DNA of 64,000 bases. It comes from Paenibacillus sp. NEAU-GSW1 (GTDB lineage: Bacteria > Bacillota > Bacilli > Paenibacillales > Paenibacillaceae). The notes below the pieces were generated by a model that saw only the letters and a program-made list of their open reading frames with translations, was not told the DNA's origin and searched no databases. The position numbers and the translations under genes were made by a program. Below are positions 26,192 to 34,819 of this stretch, piece after piece. The stretch spans positions 62,001 to 126,000 of the forward strand of contig NZ_WOVL01000008.1 in the NCBI RefSeq assembly GCF_009737085.1. The letters are read 5' to 3'. Within the stretch, counting starts at the first letter, position 1, and each line of letters starts with the position of its first letter.

Positions 26192-28261
26192 TTAACGCGC
26201 AGCGCGTTTCAGAATACGCACGCCGTATGCCGGCAGTTGAAGCTCGGCGGAAACCGCTCCGCCTTCAAGCAGATCCTCGTAGCTTGCGCCGTCGAGCGCA
26301 ATGCTTTTCGCATTGCCATTGTAGTTTTGCACAAACACGAAATCATGCTCGCCGTCCGTGCGCAGCGTAGCTACTACACCGCGCGGCAGATCCGTGTCGA
26401 TGACTCTCGCAACGCCTTCTTGCGCAACCAGCGCGGAGAAGAAGTCTGTAAAGAAAGCTTCTTTGTTGCGGGATGCTACATAATAAGCTTTGCCTTTGCC
26501 GAGACGGTTAACCGTCAGCGCTGGCCGGCCAGCATAGAAGTCATCGCCGTATACCGCCAATGCTTCCGCACCTTCAAGGTGGATCAGATCGCAAAGCTCA
26601 TGAGCTTCATATTCGCCGTTCAAGCCAAGCGAGTTTCCGCTGGACATTACAACGCGGTTCGTTTCGCCATCATGAAGCGAATCGATTTCTTCGGACCAGA
26701 TGCCAAGCGTCTTGCGCAGCGGTCCCGGGAACCCTTCAAGGAAGCACAGGTCGTTTTCGTTAACGATGCCGGACCAGTACGTCGCAACAAATGTGCCGCC
26801 GTTCTCGACAAATTTCTCGATCCGCTCGACTACGCCAGGGCGAACCATGTATAGCATTGGCGCAACAATCACTTTGTACGAATCAAAGTCGCATTCAGCA
26901 GAATCGATGACGTCAACCGGAACCCCGAGATCCCAGAACGGACGATAATGGCGCTTCATCGTTTCTTCGTAGTGGATGCCTCCGTTACGCGGACCTTGCG
27001 AGTCTTTAACAGCCCAACGATTTTCCCAATCATTAATGATCGCAACTTGCGCATCGACGGATGTGCCGACAACTTCGCTCAGCTTTTCCAGCGCGCTGCC
27101 GACGTCGGTTACATCACGGAATACACGCGTATGCTCATGTCCGACGTGGTCAACAACTGCGCCGTGCAGCTTCTCGCTTGAGCCGCGGCTTTTGCGCCAT
27201 TGGAAATATTGAACGGTATCCGAGCCATGGGCGATAGCTTGCATAGAAGCGAGCAAATGCATGCCCGGCTTTTTGAGCTTCGATACCGGCTGCCAGTTCG
27301 TCATGCTTGGCGTGCTTTCCATCAGCATGAACGGCTTGCCTCCTTTTAGCGAACGGAACAAGTCATGGTTGAAAGCAAAAGATGCCGCAACCTCGCTATG
27401 ATCTTCCGCATCATGCCATGTCGGATAGGCATCCCACGAAATAACATCGAGCAGCTCGGCAAACTTCCAGTAGTTCAGCGACTCGAAATCGTACATCATG
27501 TTCGTCGTAATCGGCAGCTCTGGATTGATCGCGCGAAGCGGCTCCATTTCTTTACGGCAGAAATCAACCGTTTGGTCCGTTACGAAACGTCTCCAGTCAA
27601 TATTCATCGCATGAACCGCATTCTCGCCGCGTTGAGCCGGCGTATCGATTTGGCTCCAATCCGTATACGTATGGCTCCAGAACGTTGTCCACCAAGCATC
27701 GTTTAACGCTTCAAGCGAGCCGTATTTATTTTTCAGCCAACCACGAAACGCTTCCGTACAAAGATCGCAATGGCATTCGCCGCCGTATTCGTTCGAAATA
27801 TGCCAGCCGAGTACTGCCGGATGATTGGAATAACGTTCTGCCAGCTTCGTGTTCATGATTTTTACTTTCTCGCGGTAAACCGGAGACGTGAAGCAATGGT
27901 TGTGGCGTGCGCCGTGCAGATTGCGAATGCCGTTTTGCTCTACGCGAAGCACCTCGGGATATTTTTTGGACATCCAAGCCGGTCTTGCGCCGCTTGGCGT
28001 TGCCAGCATCGCATAAATACCGTTTGCTGCAAAACGGTCAAGCAACTGATCCATCCATTCAAAAGTAAATACGCCTTCTTCCGGCTCCAACGCCATCCAG
28101 GCGAAAATGCCGACCGACATGACGTTGCTTTTGGAAAGCTTCATCAGTCGAATGTCTTCTTCAAGCACATGCGGGTACTTCTGCCATTGATCAGGATTAT
28201 AATCCGCTCCGTGAAGCATTTGCGGAATTTTTGGACTAATCGGGGGAAACTTTTTAGCCAT
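26192..28261 (-). CDS. GH42 beta-galactosidase
   Basis: This is a cytoplasmic glycoside hydrolase of 689 residues without a signal peptide, predicted to release galactose from beta-galactosides. The N-terminal TIM barrel carries GADYNPDQW, the acid/base Glu in GWHISNEYGGECHCDLC with zinc-site cysteines, and the nucleophile Glu in FMLMESTPS. A trimerisation domain and a small beta domain follow. The ATG at 28261 lies 11 bases after GGAGG; a TTG six codons upstream overlaps that site. The adjacent divergent AraC-type gene is its probable regulator. A TATAAT-like -10 (28328-28333) lies upstream. Confidence 0.93.
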   Translation of the reverse strand: MAKKFPPISPKIPQMLHGADYNPDQWQKYPHVLEEDIRLMKLSKSNVMSVGIFAWMALEPEEGVFTFEWMDQLLDRFAANGIYAMLATPSGARPAWMSKKYPEVLRVEQNGIRNLHGARHNHCFTSPVYREKVKIMNTKLAERYSNHPAVLGWHISNEYGGECHCDLCTEAFRGWLKNKYGSLEALNDAWWTTFWSHTYTDWSQIDTPAQRGENAVHAMNIDWRRFVTDQTVDFCRKEMEPLRAINPELPITTNMMYDFESLNYWKFAELLDVISWDAYPTWHDAEDHSEVAASFAFNHDLFRSLKGGKPFMLMESTPSMTNWQPVSKLKKPGMHLLASMQAIAHGSDTVQYFQWRKSRGSSEKLHGAVVDHVGHEHTRVFRDVTDVGSALEKLSEVVGTSVDAQVAIINDWENRWAVKDSQGPRNGGIHYEETMKRHYRPFWDLGVPVDVIDSAECDFDSYKVIVAPMLYMVRPGVVERIEKFVENGGTFVATYWSGIVNENDLCFLEGFPGPLRKTLGIWSEEIDSLHDGETNRVVMSSGNSLGLNGEYEAHELCDLIHLEGAEALAVYGDDFYAGRPALTVNRLGKGKAYYVASRNKEAFFTDFFSALVAQEGVARVIDTDLPRGVVATLRTDGEHDFVFVQNYNGNAKSIALDGASYEDLLEGGAVSAELQLPAYGVRILKRAAR

Positions 28262-28406
28262 AAAAATTCGGGCCTCCAATAATAAGTTGTCAAATAGGAA
28301 TCAAGCTATTACTATAACTATATTAAGATTATATAATGCTTTATAGCCTAACAAAATCACATTATTTTCGCATCATTATCAAAATATGAATATAGGTGAT
28401 TCGAAT

Positions 28407-29234
28407 ATGGATACAATCTCCTTCCCGACGCTTACGGAAGCGGACCGACTGCTGCCGATCTATCCCGATATCGTTGGCCATTGGGACAATCAAGAAACGA
28501 TCGACAGGCCGGACGGATTTTCGCATTTTCAATGGCTGCAAGTAACGGCTGGCGAAGGCGAGCTCGTCATTGGAGAAGAGCGGTTCACAATAAAAGCCGG
28601 GCAAGGCTTCTGTCTCTTCCCGAATGTTCCGCATCGTTACTATGCCACTCGCGAGCCATGGGACATTTATTTTCTCAGCTTTGGAGGCGACTTGGCTCCG
28701 CACCTGCTGAAACAAGCGGGCATAACAGAATCCGGCGTTTTCTCAACGACCGGCAGCGAAATTATCGTTTCTCATATGCGCAGCATCTATGCAATGACGC
28801 AATCCGAGAACGCTTTTCTCGGACTGGAATGCTCTAAGCTTGTTTATATGTTTCTGCTCGATTTGATGAAAGTAATCCGCATCAGCTCGCACTCCGCCGA
28901 ACACAACTTTGCAAAGCTTCGTCCCGTCATTCAATATATTGAAGCAAATACTGGCGCAGTCATTACGATTAACGACCTTGCCGGCTGCATTGACGTTACG
29001 CCGCAATATTTATGTCTGCTGTTCAAAAAAACGATGCGCATGCGGCCGATGGAATACGTTAATCGCGAGCGCATTAATCGGAGCAAAGAAATTATGTTTC
29101 GCGAAAGCGAGCATAAGCTGAACGACATCGCCTCGATGGTCGGCTTTGACAGCGCGAGCTATTTCAGCTCCGTCTTTCGCAAGCTGGAAGGGATAAGCCC
29201 TGAGCAGTTTAAAAAAATACACGGCATCCGATGA
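28407..29234 (+). CDS. AraC-family regulator, probably of the GH42 gene
   Basis: This 275-residue protein has a cupin-like sensor (about 25-160, with GFCLFPNVPHRYYATREPW) and a two-helix-turn-helix AraC domain (about 175-275). The domain contains ITINDLAGCIDVTPQYLCLLF and the final MVGFDSASYFSSVFRKLEGISP. It is transcribed away from the beta-galactosidase gene across 145 bases, the standard layout for a local activator sensing a sugar. The second ATG is chosen because AGGTGATT precedes it; the ATG seven codons earlier has no ribosome site. Directly after its stop lies the hairpin array. Confidence 0.87.
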   Translation: MDTISFPTLTEADRLLPIYPDIVGHWDNQETIDRPDGFSHFQWLQVTAGEGELVIGEERFTIKAGQGFCLFPNVPHRYYATREPWDIYFLSFGGDLAPHLLKQAGITESGVFSTTGSEIIVSHMRSIYAMTQSENAFLGLECSKLVYMFLLDLMKVIRISSHSAEHNFAKLRPVIQYIEANTGAVITINDLAGCIDVTPQYLCLLFKKTMRMRPMEYVNRERINRSKEIMFRESEHKLNDIASMVGFDSASYFSSVFRKLEGISPEQFKKIHGIR

Positions 29235-29308
29235 CAGATGCGTCAGGCTGGTTGTTGATCTGATGCGTTAGTTGGCGGGGATGGCGGTAGATAGACGCAT
29301 TGAATTCA

Positions 29309-29658
29309 AATAGCGCTGTGGCACAGCGTTATTTGGTCAGGTAGCAGGTTAGTTGGCGATATAACGCTGTCGCACAGCGTTATTTTTCGTAATCGGTCCG
29401 CATTTGGCTGTTTGGAGGAAAATAGCGCTGTCGCACAGCGCTATTTGGTCGGGTAGCAGGTTAATTGGCGATATAACGCTGTCGCACAGCGTTATTTTTC
29501 GTAATCGGTCCGCATTTGGCTGTTTGGAGGAAAATAGCGCTGTCGCACAGTGCTATTTGGTCGTGTGGCAGGTTAATTGGCGATATAGCGCTGTCGCACA
29601 GCGCTATTTGGTCGTGTGGCAGGTTAATTGGCGATATAGCGCTGTCGCACAGAGCTAT
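29309..29658. repeat. Array of seven palindromic hairpins at 51/61-base spacing
   Basis: Seven near-perfect palindromes with arms AATAGCGCTGT or ATAACGCTGT, and a CGC (once GGC) loop, start at 29310, 29361, 29422, 29473, 29534, 29585 and 29636. The steps are 51, 61, 51, 61, 51 and 51 bases. Two spacer types alternate: one containing GCAGGTTA and TTGGCGAT, the other TTTTCGTAATCGGTCCG and GCATTTGGCTGTTTGGAGG. Copies 2 and 4 change both arms together (AACGC with GCGTT), and copies 1 and 5 have a G-U-compatible change. The array fills the space between two converging genes and stops a few bases from the dehydrogenase stop codon. Confidence 0.92.
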
Positions 29659-29676
29659 TTTTCGTAATCGGTCCGG

Positions 29677-30648
29677 CTACGCCTTCAATTCCGGAATAAC
29701 GTATTTCGGCTCCCTGCCGTACAACGCCTCGACCAGATTTTCCGCTGCGAGCATTGCCATACGATTTCGCGTCGCAGCTGTCGCCGAGCCGATATGCGGC
29801 AACGTTACGACGTTGTCCAGCTGCAGCAGCGGATTGTCAACGCTGACCGGCTCCTTCTCGTATACGTCGAGCGCAGCCGCGCGAATCGTACCGCTGCGCA
29901 ACGCTTCGACAAGTGCAGCCTCATCGACATTTTCGCCCCGCGACACATTGATAAAAGCAGCCGTCGGCTTCATCAGAGTAAACTGCTCCGCGCCGATCAT
30001 TCTCTTCGTTTCCGGTGTAAGCGGCGCAAGCAATACGACAAAATCGGATTGCGCGAGCAGCTCATTAAGCGGCAAGTAAGACAAGCCGAGCTTCTGCTCC
30101 GCTTCAGGTTTCCGATTGCGGTTATAGTACGAGACATCCATATCGAATCCAAATTTCGCCCGCTTCGCGACCATTTCGCCAATACGACCCATCCCGATGA
30201 TGCCGAGTTTGGCGTGATGCACATCTACGCCAAACAGCGATGGCCCAATGCCGCGCTGCCACCCTCCCGAGCGGACGAGATTGTGCAGCTCCGTTACTCT
30301 TCTGGCCGCCGCCAGCATTAGCGCCAGCGTTAAGTCGGCCACCGTATCATCCAGCACATAAGGCGTATGCGTACCAATAATGCCGCGCGAACGCATGGCG
30401 TTTAAATCGTTGTTGTTGTAGCCGACCGATACATTGCTGACAACGCGCAGCTTCGGAGCGGAACCGAGCAATCGCTCGCTGATCGCATTTCCGGATACGA
30501 GCAGCCCTTCCGCATCCGCTAACCGTTCAGCCAGCTGTGCGCCGGTAATCGCTTCTGCCCCTTGCCAATATTCGCATTCGCAATGCTGATCCAAATACTC
30601 TTTTACTTCACTAGACACCTTGCTTGCTATGTACGCTTTCGGTTTCAT
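29677..30648 (-). CDS. D-2-hydroxyacid dehydrogenase (GyaR-like)
   Basis: This 323-residue NAD(P)H-dependent oxidoreductase of the D-isomer 2-hydroxyacid dehydrogenase family likely reduces glyoxylate, hydroxypyruvate or a 2-ketosugar acid. It has the dinucleotide fold GIIGMGRIGEMVAKR, the catalytic Arg in NVSRGENVDEAAL, the Glu region in DVYEKEPV and the catalytic His in LPHIGSATAATR. The exact substrate cannot be decided from sequence. GGAGGG precedes the ATG. No pathway partner is adjacent on the same strand. Confidence 0.9.
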   Translation of the reverse strand: MKPKAYIASKVSSEVKEYLDQHCECEYWQGAEAITGAQLAERLADAEGLLVSGNAISERLLGSAPKLRVVSNVSVGYNNNDLNAMRSRGIIGTHTPYVLDDTVADLTLALMLAAARRVTELHNLVRSGGWQRGIGPSLFGVDVHHAKLGIIGMGRIGEMVAKRAKFGFDMDVSYYNRNRKPEAEQKLGLSYLPLNELLAQSDFVVLLAPLTPETKRMIGAEQFTLMKPTAAFINVSRGENVDEAALVEALRSGTIRAAALDVYEKEPVSVDNPLLQLDNVVTLPHIGSATAATRNRMAMLAAENLVEALYGREPKYVIPELKA

Positions 30649-30682
30649 TCTTCGCCCTCCTAAATATCCCTGTCAAAAAACA

Positions 30683-31027
30683 CTACAAAATTTTGCTGAA
30701 CGATTCGAAATTGGAAGGTTTGCGTCCGGCCATCCGATTTAACTTCAGGTAGCTGTACGCGTATTTATAATAATGGCCGTGTCTGCAATCTGACAATGCC
30801 TGCTCCCAGTACAGCTCTTCCCATGGACTACCCGCGGATACTGTGATGGATGGAGTACACTCATCTTGATTTTTTTCCAATCCGTTTGCATAGGCCAGAA
30901 TATCCATCCTTGTAAACAGAGAATTGTCCAGACTGGCAAGCTCAGCATCGTGAAATGCATGCTTCAGCTCCGTGATGGAGTGGCCATGAGTCAATAGATG
31001 TCCGCGCTGCATATCGCCCTTTTCCAT
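30683..31027 (-). CDS. Hypothetical protein, uncertain
   Basis: A 114-codon frame encodes a soluble, His/Tyr-rich protein that I do not recognise. It contains ELYWEQALSDCRHGHYYKY and ends in SNFESFSKIL. AAAGG lies nine bases before the ATG, and a second start at codon 6 follows AAAAGGG. An overlapping frame on the same strand (about 30942-31139, starting MSVTINADNIVMDP) reads into it in another register. The two may therefore be the remains of one longer gene. No neighbour hints at a role. The surrounding stretch 30649-31311 otherwise holds no clear gene. Confidence 0.35.
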   Translation of the reverse strand: MEKGDMQRGHLLTHGHSITELKHAFHDAELASLDNSLFTRMDILAYANGLEKNQDECTPSITVSAGSPWEELYWEQALSDCRHGHYYKYAYSYLKLNRMAGRKPSNFESFSKIL

Positions 31028-31311
31028 TTGGCGCGGCCTTTGAAAGGTATCGAGCCGGTGTCAGCGGAACCCTCGCATTCGCCGCGCGGATCCCAACAGG
31101 ATCCATGACAATGTTGTCAGCATTTATCGTAACACTCATTAGCTACATCAGGATCGACTCCTTTTGTTGCTAATCATACTGCCGCCAACTCCACTTTGCA
31201 AACAACTATGTATACTAAGTTTGTCAAGCCAGCCTGTTGCGCGTTGCGCCAAAGCCCACTACAATGAGAGAAACGCTTACAGAAACAGAAACGACTGGAG
31301 GGTTCTCCTGC

Positions 31312-32178
31312 ATGCAGCCCTATAACGAAAAAGTCGTCTACGAGAATCCTCTGCTTTCCTTGCGGATTTTCCAAACGAATCGCAATCAGCATATATTAAG
31401 CAATTGGCATTATCATAAGCAGCTTGAGCTGCTGTATATTGCAAAAGGAAAACTCGACTTTTATGTCGAGGACAAAGTTTTCCAGCTTCAATCGGAGGAC
31501 GTCGTCATCGTTGGCGCCTCGCAGCTCCATCGCGACAGATCGTTGACCCATCTGGACTATATTGTTTTACAGTTCGATTTAGAGCCTTTTTTCGATCATA
31601 GCACGATTCCGTATATGCGTTATTTTTCCGAGACAGAAAACCCGCTCAGCGAAGCGAACTATATTTTTCAGGAAAATGCTCCGGTCAAACAAGAAGTCGG
31701 CTCCTGCATCCGCCAGCTGCTTGAAGAGGCAACCCGCAAAGACATCGGCTACGAGCTTGCCGTCAGCATGCTCATCCGAAAAATATTGCTGCTGTTGCTC
31801 CGCAACGACAACCGGAAGGTGCTCGCCGAACAGGACGCGTTCGACCGTGTGCGGCTAAAGCCCGTGCTTGACTACGTCGAAGACCGGCTGAACGAAAGAA
31901 TTCAAGTCGAGGAAGTATGCAAAATCGCAAATATGAGCTACTACTACTTCGTTAAGTTTTTCAAAAAAACGATCGGCATGTCGTTCACCGAATATGTCAA
32001 TTACCGCAAAATCAAATGGGCGGAGCGCTTGCTGCTGACGAAAGACATTAGCATCTCCGATGTCGGCGAACGAATCGGCATGCCGAATATGGCTCATTTC
32101 TATAAAATGTTCAAAAAATATAACGACTGCTCGCCGAAGCAGTTCCAGCGCAAAATGTTGGAGTGGAATCGCCAATAG
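31312..32178 (+). CDS. AraC-family transcriptional regulator
   Basis: This 288-residue protein has an N-terminal cupin-like sensor (about 20-110: HYHKQLELLYIAKGKLDF) and a C-terminal AraC DNA-binding domain. The domain is seen in IQVEEVCKIANMSYYYFVKFF and the final GMPNMAHFYKMFKKYNDCSP. The ATG at 31312 was preferred because GGAGGG precedes it and residue 2 onwards matches family N-termini; an upstream frame start lacks a ribosome site. Its own target is unclear, since the upstream gene is doubtful and the downstream neighbour phoP converges on it. A shared hairpin separates the two ends. Confidence 0.85.
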   Translation: MQPYNEKVVYENPLLSLRIFQTNRNQHILSNWHYHKQLELLYIAKGKLDFYVEDKVFQLQSEDVVIVGASQLHRDRSLTHLDYIVLQFDLEPFFDHSTIPYMRYFSETENPLSEANYIFQENAPVKQEVGSCIRQLLEEATRKDIGYELAVSMLIRKILLLLLRNDNRKVLAEQDAFDRVRLKPVLDYVEDRLNERIQVEEVCKIANMSYYYFVKFFKKTIGMSFTEYVNYRKIKWAERLLLTKDISISDVGERIGMPNMAHFYKMFKKYNDCSPKQFQRKMLEWNRQ

Positions 32179-32183
32179 CGCAC

Positions 32184-32229
32184 AAAAAAACTCGTCCCCC
32201 GTTAAGCTTTGGGTGTGACGAGTTTTTTT
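32184..32229. terminator. Bidirectional terminator overlapping the phoP stop
   Basis: AAAAAAACTCGTC (32184-32196) and GACGAGTTTTTTT (32217-32229) form a 13-bp stem. The phoP stop codon lies in the loop and the right arm is still phoP coding sequence, so the last phoP codons double as a transcription stop for the converging AraC gene. Confidence 0.85.
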
Positions 32230-32924
32230 GGCATAACGAGCTTGTAGCCGACGCCGCGAATCGATTCGATTTGTACCGATTGCTGGCCAAGCTCAAGCTT
32301 TTTGCGAAGCGAGCTGACATGAACATCAACCGTGCGTTGACCGCCGATATAATCAAAACCCCAGACGACATTCATCAAGTCGTCCCGCGTTATGACCATA
32401 CCCGGACGTTGCACCAAATACAGAAGCACTTCGAATTCCTTCGGACGAAGCGGAACCGTTTCCCCATTCAGGATGACTTCATACTTCTCAGGGTAGATCG
32501 ATAAATCGCCTGCGCTAATGACTTTATCCGTCGATTCGACCGGGACAATGTCATCGTTTTGCGTACGGCGAAGCACGGCAGATACGCGGGCAAGCAATTC
32601 CGCGACGCCAAACGGCTTTGTAATATAGTCGTCTGCGCCGTGTTTAAGACCTTGAACAACTTCTTCCTCGGCGTTGCGTGCCGTCAAAATAATGACCGGT
32701 GTCCGAACGCCGTTCTGACGCAGCCGGTTCAATACCTCGAAACCATTCAAGCCAGGAAGCATGATGTCCAAAATAATGAGATCGAAGCTGCGCTGCAGCG
32801 CAGTCTGCAATCCTTCCGCTCCATGATCGACAACGGTTACAGCGTAACCCTCTTGCGTCAAGTTGTAGGATAACAGCCGCGCTAAGGTCGGTTCGTCTTC
32901 GATTACGAGCACTTTATGCGACAT
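32202..32924 (-). CDS. phoP: PhoP-type phosphate response regulator
   Basis: This is a 240-residue OmpR-class regulator. The receiver domain (1-120) has the acidic pair IEDEP, the phosphoacceptor Asp in LIILDIMLPG and Lys in YITKPFG. The winged helix (about 135-232) contains LRPKEFEVLLYLVQRPG and RTVDVHVSSLRKKLE, and ends in SIRGVGYKL. Similarity to Bacillus PhoP, a PhoR-like kinase next door, and PhoP boxes at 17.4 and 23.5 kb support the name. Unusually it lies downstream of phoR. GGAGG precedes the ATG. Confidence 0.86.
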   Translation of the reverse strand: MSHKVLVIEDEPTLARLLSYNLTQEGYAVTVVDHGAEGLQTALQRSFDLIILDIMLPGLNGFEVLNRLRQNGVRTPVIILTARNAEEEVVQGLKHGADDYITKPFGVAELLARVSAVLRRTQNDDIVPVESTDKVISAGDLSIYPEKYEVILNGETVPLRPKEFEVLLYLVQRPGMVITRDDLMNVVWGFDYIGGQRTVDVHVSSLRKKLELGQQSVQIESIRGVGYKLVMPKKLVTPKA

Positions 32925-33011
32925 AAACGGAAACCTCCATATCGGAGAAATGAATTACAGCCTAATATTAACATGAAATCTTAATAAATGGGTAATTGAA
33001 ATATAGACAGC

Positions 33012-34787
33012 CTATTGTTGAAGCACCGGAAGTTCGATAATGAACGTCGATCCGACGCCGACCGTACTCGTAACCGCGATCGTTCCTTTGTGCAGCTCAA
33101 CCAAGTGCTTGACGATCGAAAGGCCAAGGCCGGTGCCGCCTGAACTGCGCGAGCGCGCTTTGTCGACCCGATAAAACCGCTCGAAAATACGCGGCAAATC
33201 TTTTTTCGGAATGCCGATTCCGGTATCGCTTATTTTAATCCGAATATGATCCTCGTCGATCCCTTCGACCGTAAGCTGCACTTTGCCGCCTTCAGGCGTA
33301 TAGTTAATCCCGTTCGCCAGCAAATTCATCATAATTTGGCGCAGCCGATCCTCGTCGGCTTCGACGTAAAGCCCCGCTTCCGCGTTCACTTCAAGCTTGA
33401 TCGATTTTTTCGCCGCCTCTGTCTCGAGCATTGTAATCGTCTTCTGCACGAACGTATCCATTTCAATCGGGGAAAAATAGAGCGGAACGCGCCGCGACTC
33501 AATTTTCGACAGCTCCAAAATGTCGCCGATCAACCGGTTCAACCGATCGCTTTCGTCAAAAATAATTTGCAGAAACGATTTGGCCGTTTCTTCATCTTTG
33601 ACCACGCCGCCGAGCAGCGTCTCTGCAAAGCCTTTCACAGCTGCAATCGGCGTCTTCAATTCATGCGAGACATTCGCAACAAATTCGCTGCGCATCCGCT
33701 CGAGCCTGCGAATGGCCGTTACGTCCTGAAGCACAAGCAGCACGCCGCCAAACTCGTTGCCCTCGTGAAAAATTGGCACAAGATGCAGTTCAAGCAGCCG
33801 CTCTTCCGGAAAATAAAAATTGATTTCTTCGCGAATATGCTCGCGAACCGTCAGTCCTTCCTGAATCATTTGCGACAGCTCATATTGCTGCTTCGCCTCG
33901 GCGAAATGCCGGCCGACGAGCTCACGCGACGAGAAGCCGAGAATTTCTTCGGCGCGGCGACTGATCAGAACGATTTTCCCCGTCTCTTCAATCATGACAA
34001 CGCCGTTGATCATATTGTCCAATACGCTCTCCAGCTGGCTTTCGTTCTCACGGATGCGAGTCATTTGCACTTCCAAACTGTCGGCCATCGCATTGATTGC
34101 GTTGCCTAGCTCGCCAATTTCTCCTTTTCCGAGTCCTGTCACTCTGGCATGGTAGTCCATATTTTTAATCTGTTTGGCGACGCTCGTAATTTTCTCCAGC
34201 GGCCGTGTCAAGCTAAGCGCAATCCGATAGCTGATCAGAGCCGCGAACACAAATAAGATGAGCAAACCTATAAATAGCACGGTCCATAGCTGATATATGC
34301 TTTTTTCGACTTCCGAAAGGCTGACGGCAAGCCTGATAATGTTCGATTGCGGATTAGATGGTTCCGTCGCAATGGCGACATAGAGCAAATTTTGCCCTAA
34401 CGTTTCACTGTATCGAATTTCCCGACCGATGCCCGAAGCATGCGCTTCAAGCACTTCTGAACGGTTGAAATGGTTGTCCATTGTCGCGGCGGCGTGATCG
34501 GAATCGCCCAGTACTGTGCCGTCGCCAGCGATAAAGGTAACCCGCTCGCCCGTATAGGCTTTCAAGTTGGCGGCTTCAGTCGAGTAATAAGGAATAAGCG
34601 ATGCCGGATCGCCGTTTTTCCATTCCATTTTCGCCAGCACAATTTTCATCTCCCGCACCATGCTGTCCTCCAGCGTGCGGATATGCGTCTCTTTAAACGT
34701 TTTGGCCATAATAATGCCCGCTGCCGTAACCGACAGCGCAATCATTAAAATCATTATAATAGTCAACCGATTCCGGAAGCTGTTCAT
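33012..34787 (-). CDS. phoR: PhoR-type sensor histidine kinase
   Basis: This 591-residue membrane kinase has a first transmembrane helix at about 8-28, an extracellular sensor of about 135 residues, and a second helix near 165-190. HAMP, PAS (about 245-350, GKIVLISRRAEEILGFSS), HisKA with the phosphoacceptor His (ANVSHELKTPIAAVKGF) and HATPase motifs (NLLANGINYTP, DTGIGIPKKDLP, GTGLGLSIVKHL) follow. The ATG at 34787 follows AAGGTGATCC; the in-frame GTG three codons earlier lies in that site. The order is kinase before regulator, the reverse of the phoP-phoR order in Bacillus subtilis. The 87-base gap to phoP may hold a separate promoter. Confidence 0.86.
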   Translation of the reverse strand: MNSFRNRLTIIMILMIALSVTAAGIIMAKTFKETHIRTLEDSMVREMKIVLAKMEWKNGDPASLIPYYSTEAANLKAYTGERVTFIAGDGTVLGDSDHAAATMDNHFNRSEVLEAHASGIGREIRYSETLGQNLLYVAIATEPSNPQSNIIRLAVSLSEVEKSIYQLWTVLFIGLLILFVFAALISYRIALSLTRPLEKITSVAKQIKNMDYHARVTGLGKGEIGELGNAINAMADSLEVQMTRIRENESQLESVLDNMINGVVMIEETGKIVLISRRAEEILGFSSRELVGRHFAEAKQQYELSQMIQEGLTVREHIREEINFYFPEERLLELHLVPIFHEGNEFGGVLLVLQDVTAIRRLERMRSEFVANVSHELKTPIAAVKGFAETLLGGVVKDEETAKSFLQIIFDESDRLNRLIGDILELSKIESRRVPLYFSPIEMDTFVQKTITMLETEAAKKSIKLEVNAEAGLYVEADEDRLRQIMMNLLANGINYTPEGGKVQLTVEGIDEDHIRIKISDTGIGIPKKDLPRIFERFYRVDKARSRSSGGTGLGLSIVKHLVELHKGTIAVTSTVGVGSTFIIELPVLQQ

Positions 34788-34819
34788 AAGGATCACCTTC
34801 TATATCAAAGTCACTCGTT

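Noticed and set aside
29309..29658. CRISPR array
   Set aside because: The spacers are repeated, not unique, and the repeats are palindromes of 23-25 bases at unequal steps. There are no cas genes in the window.
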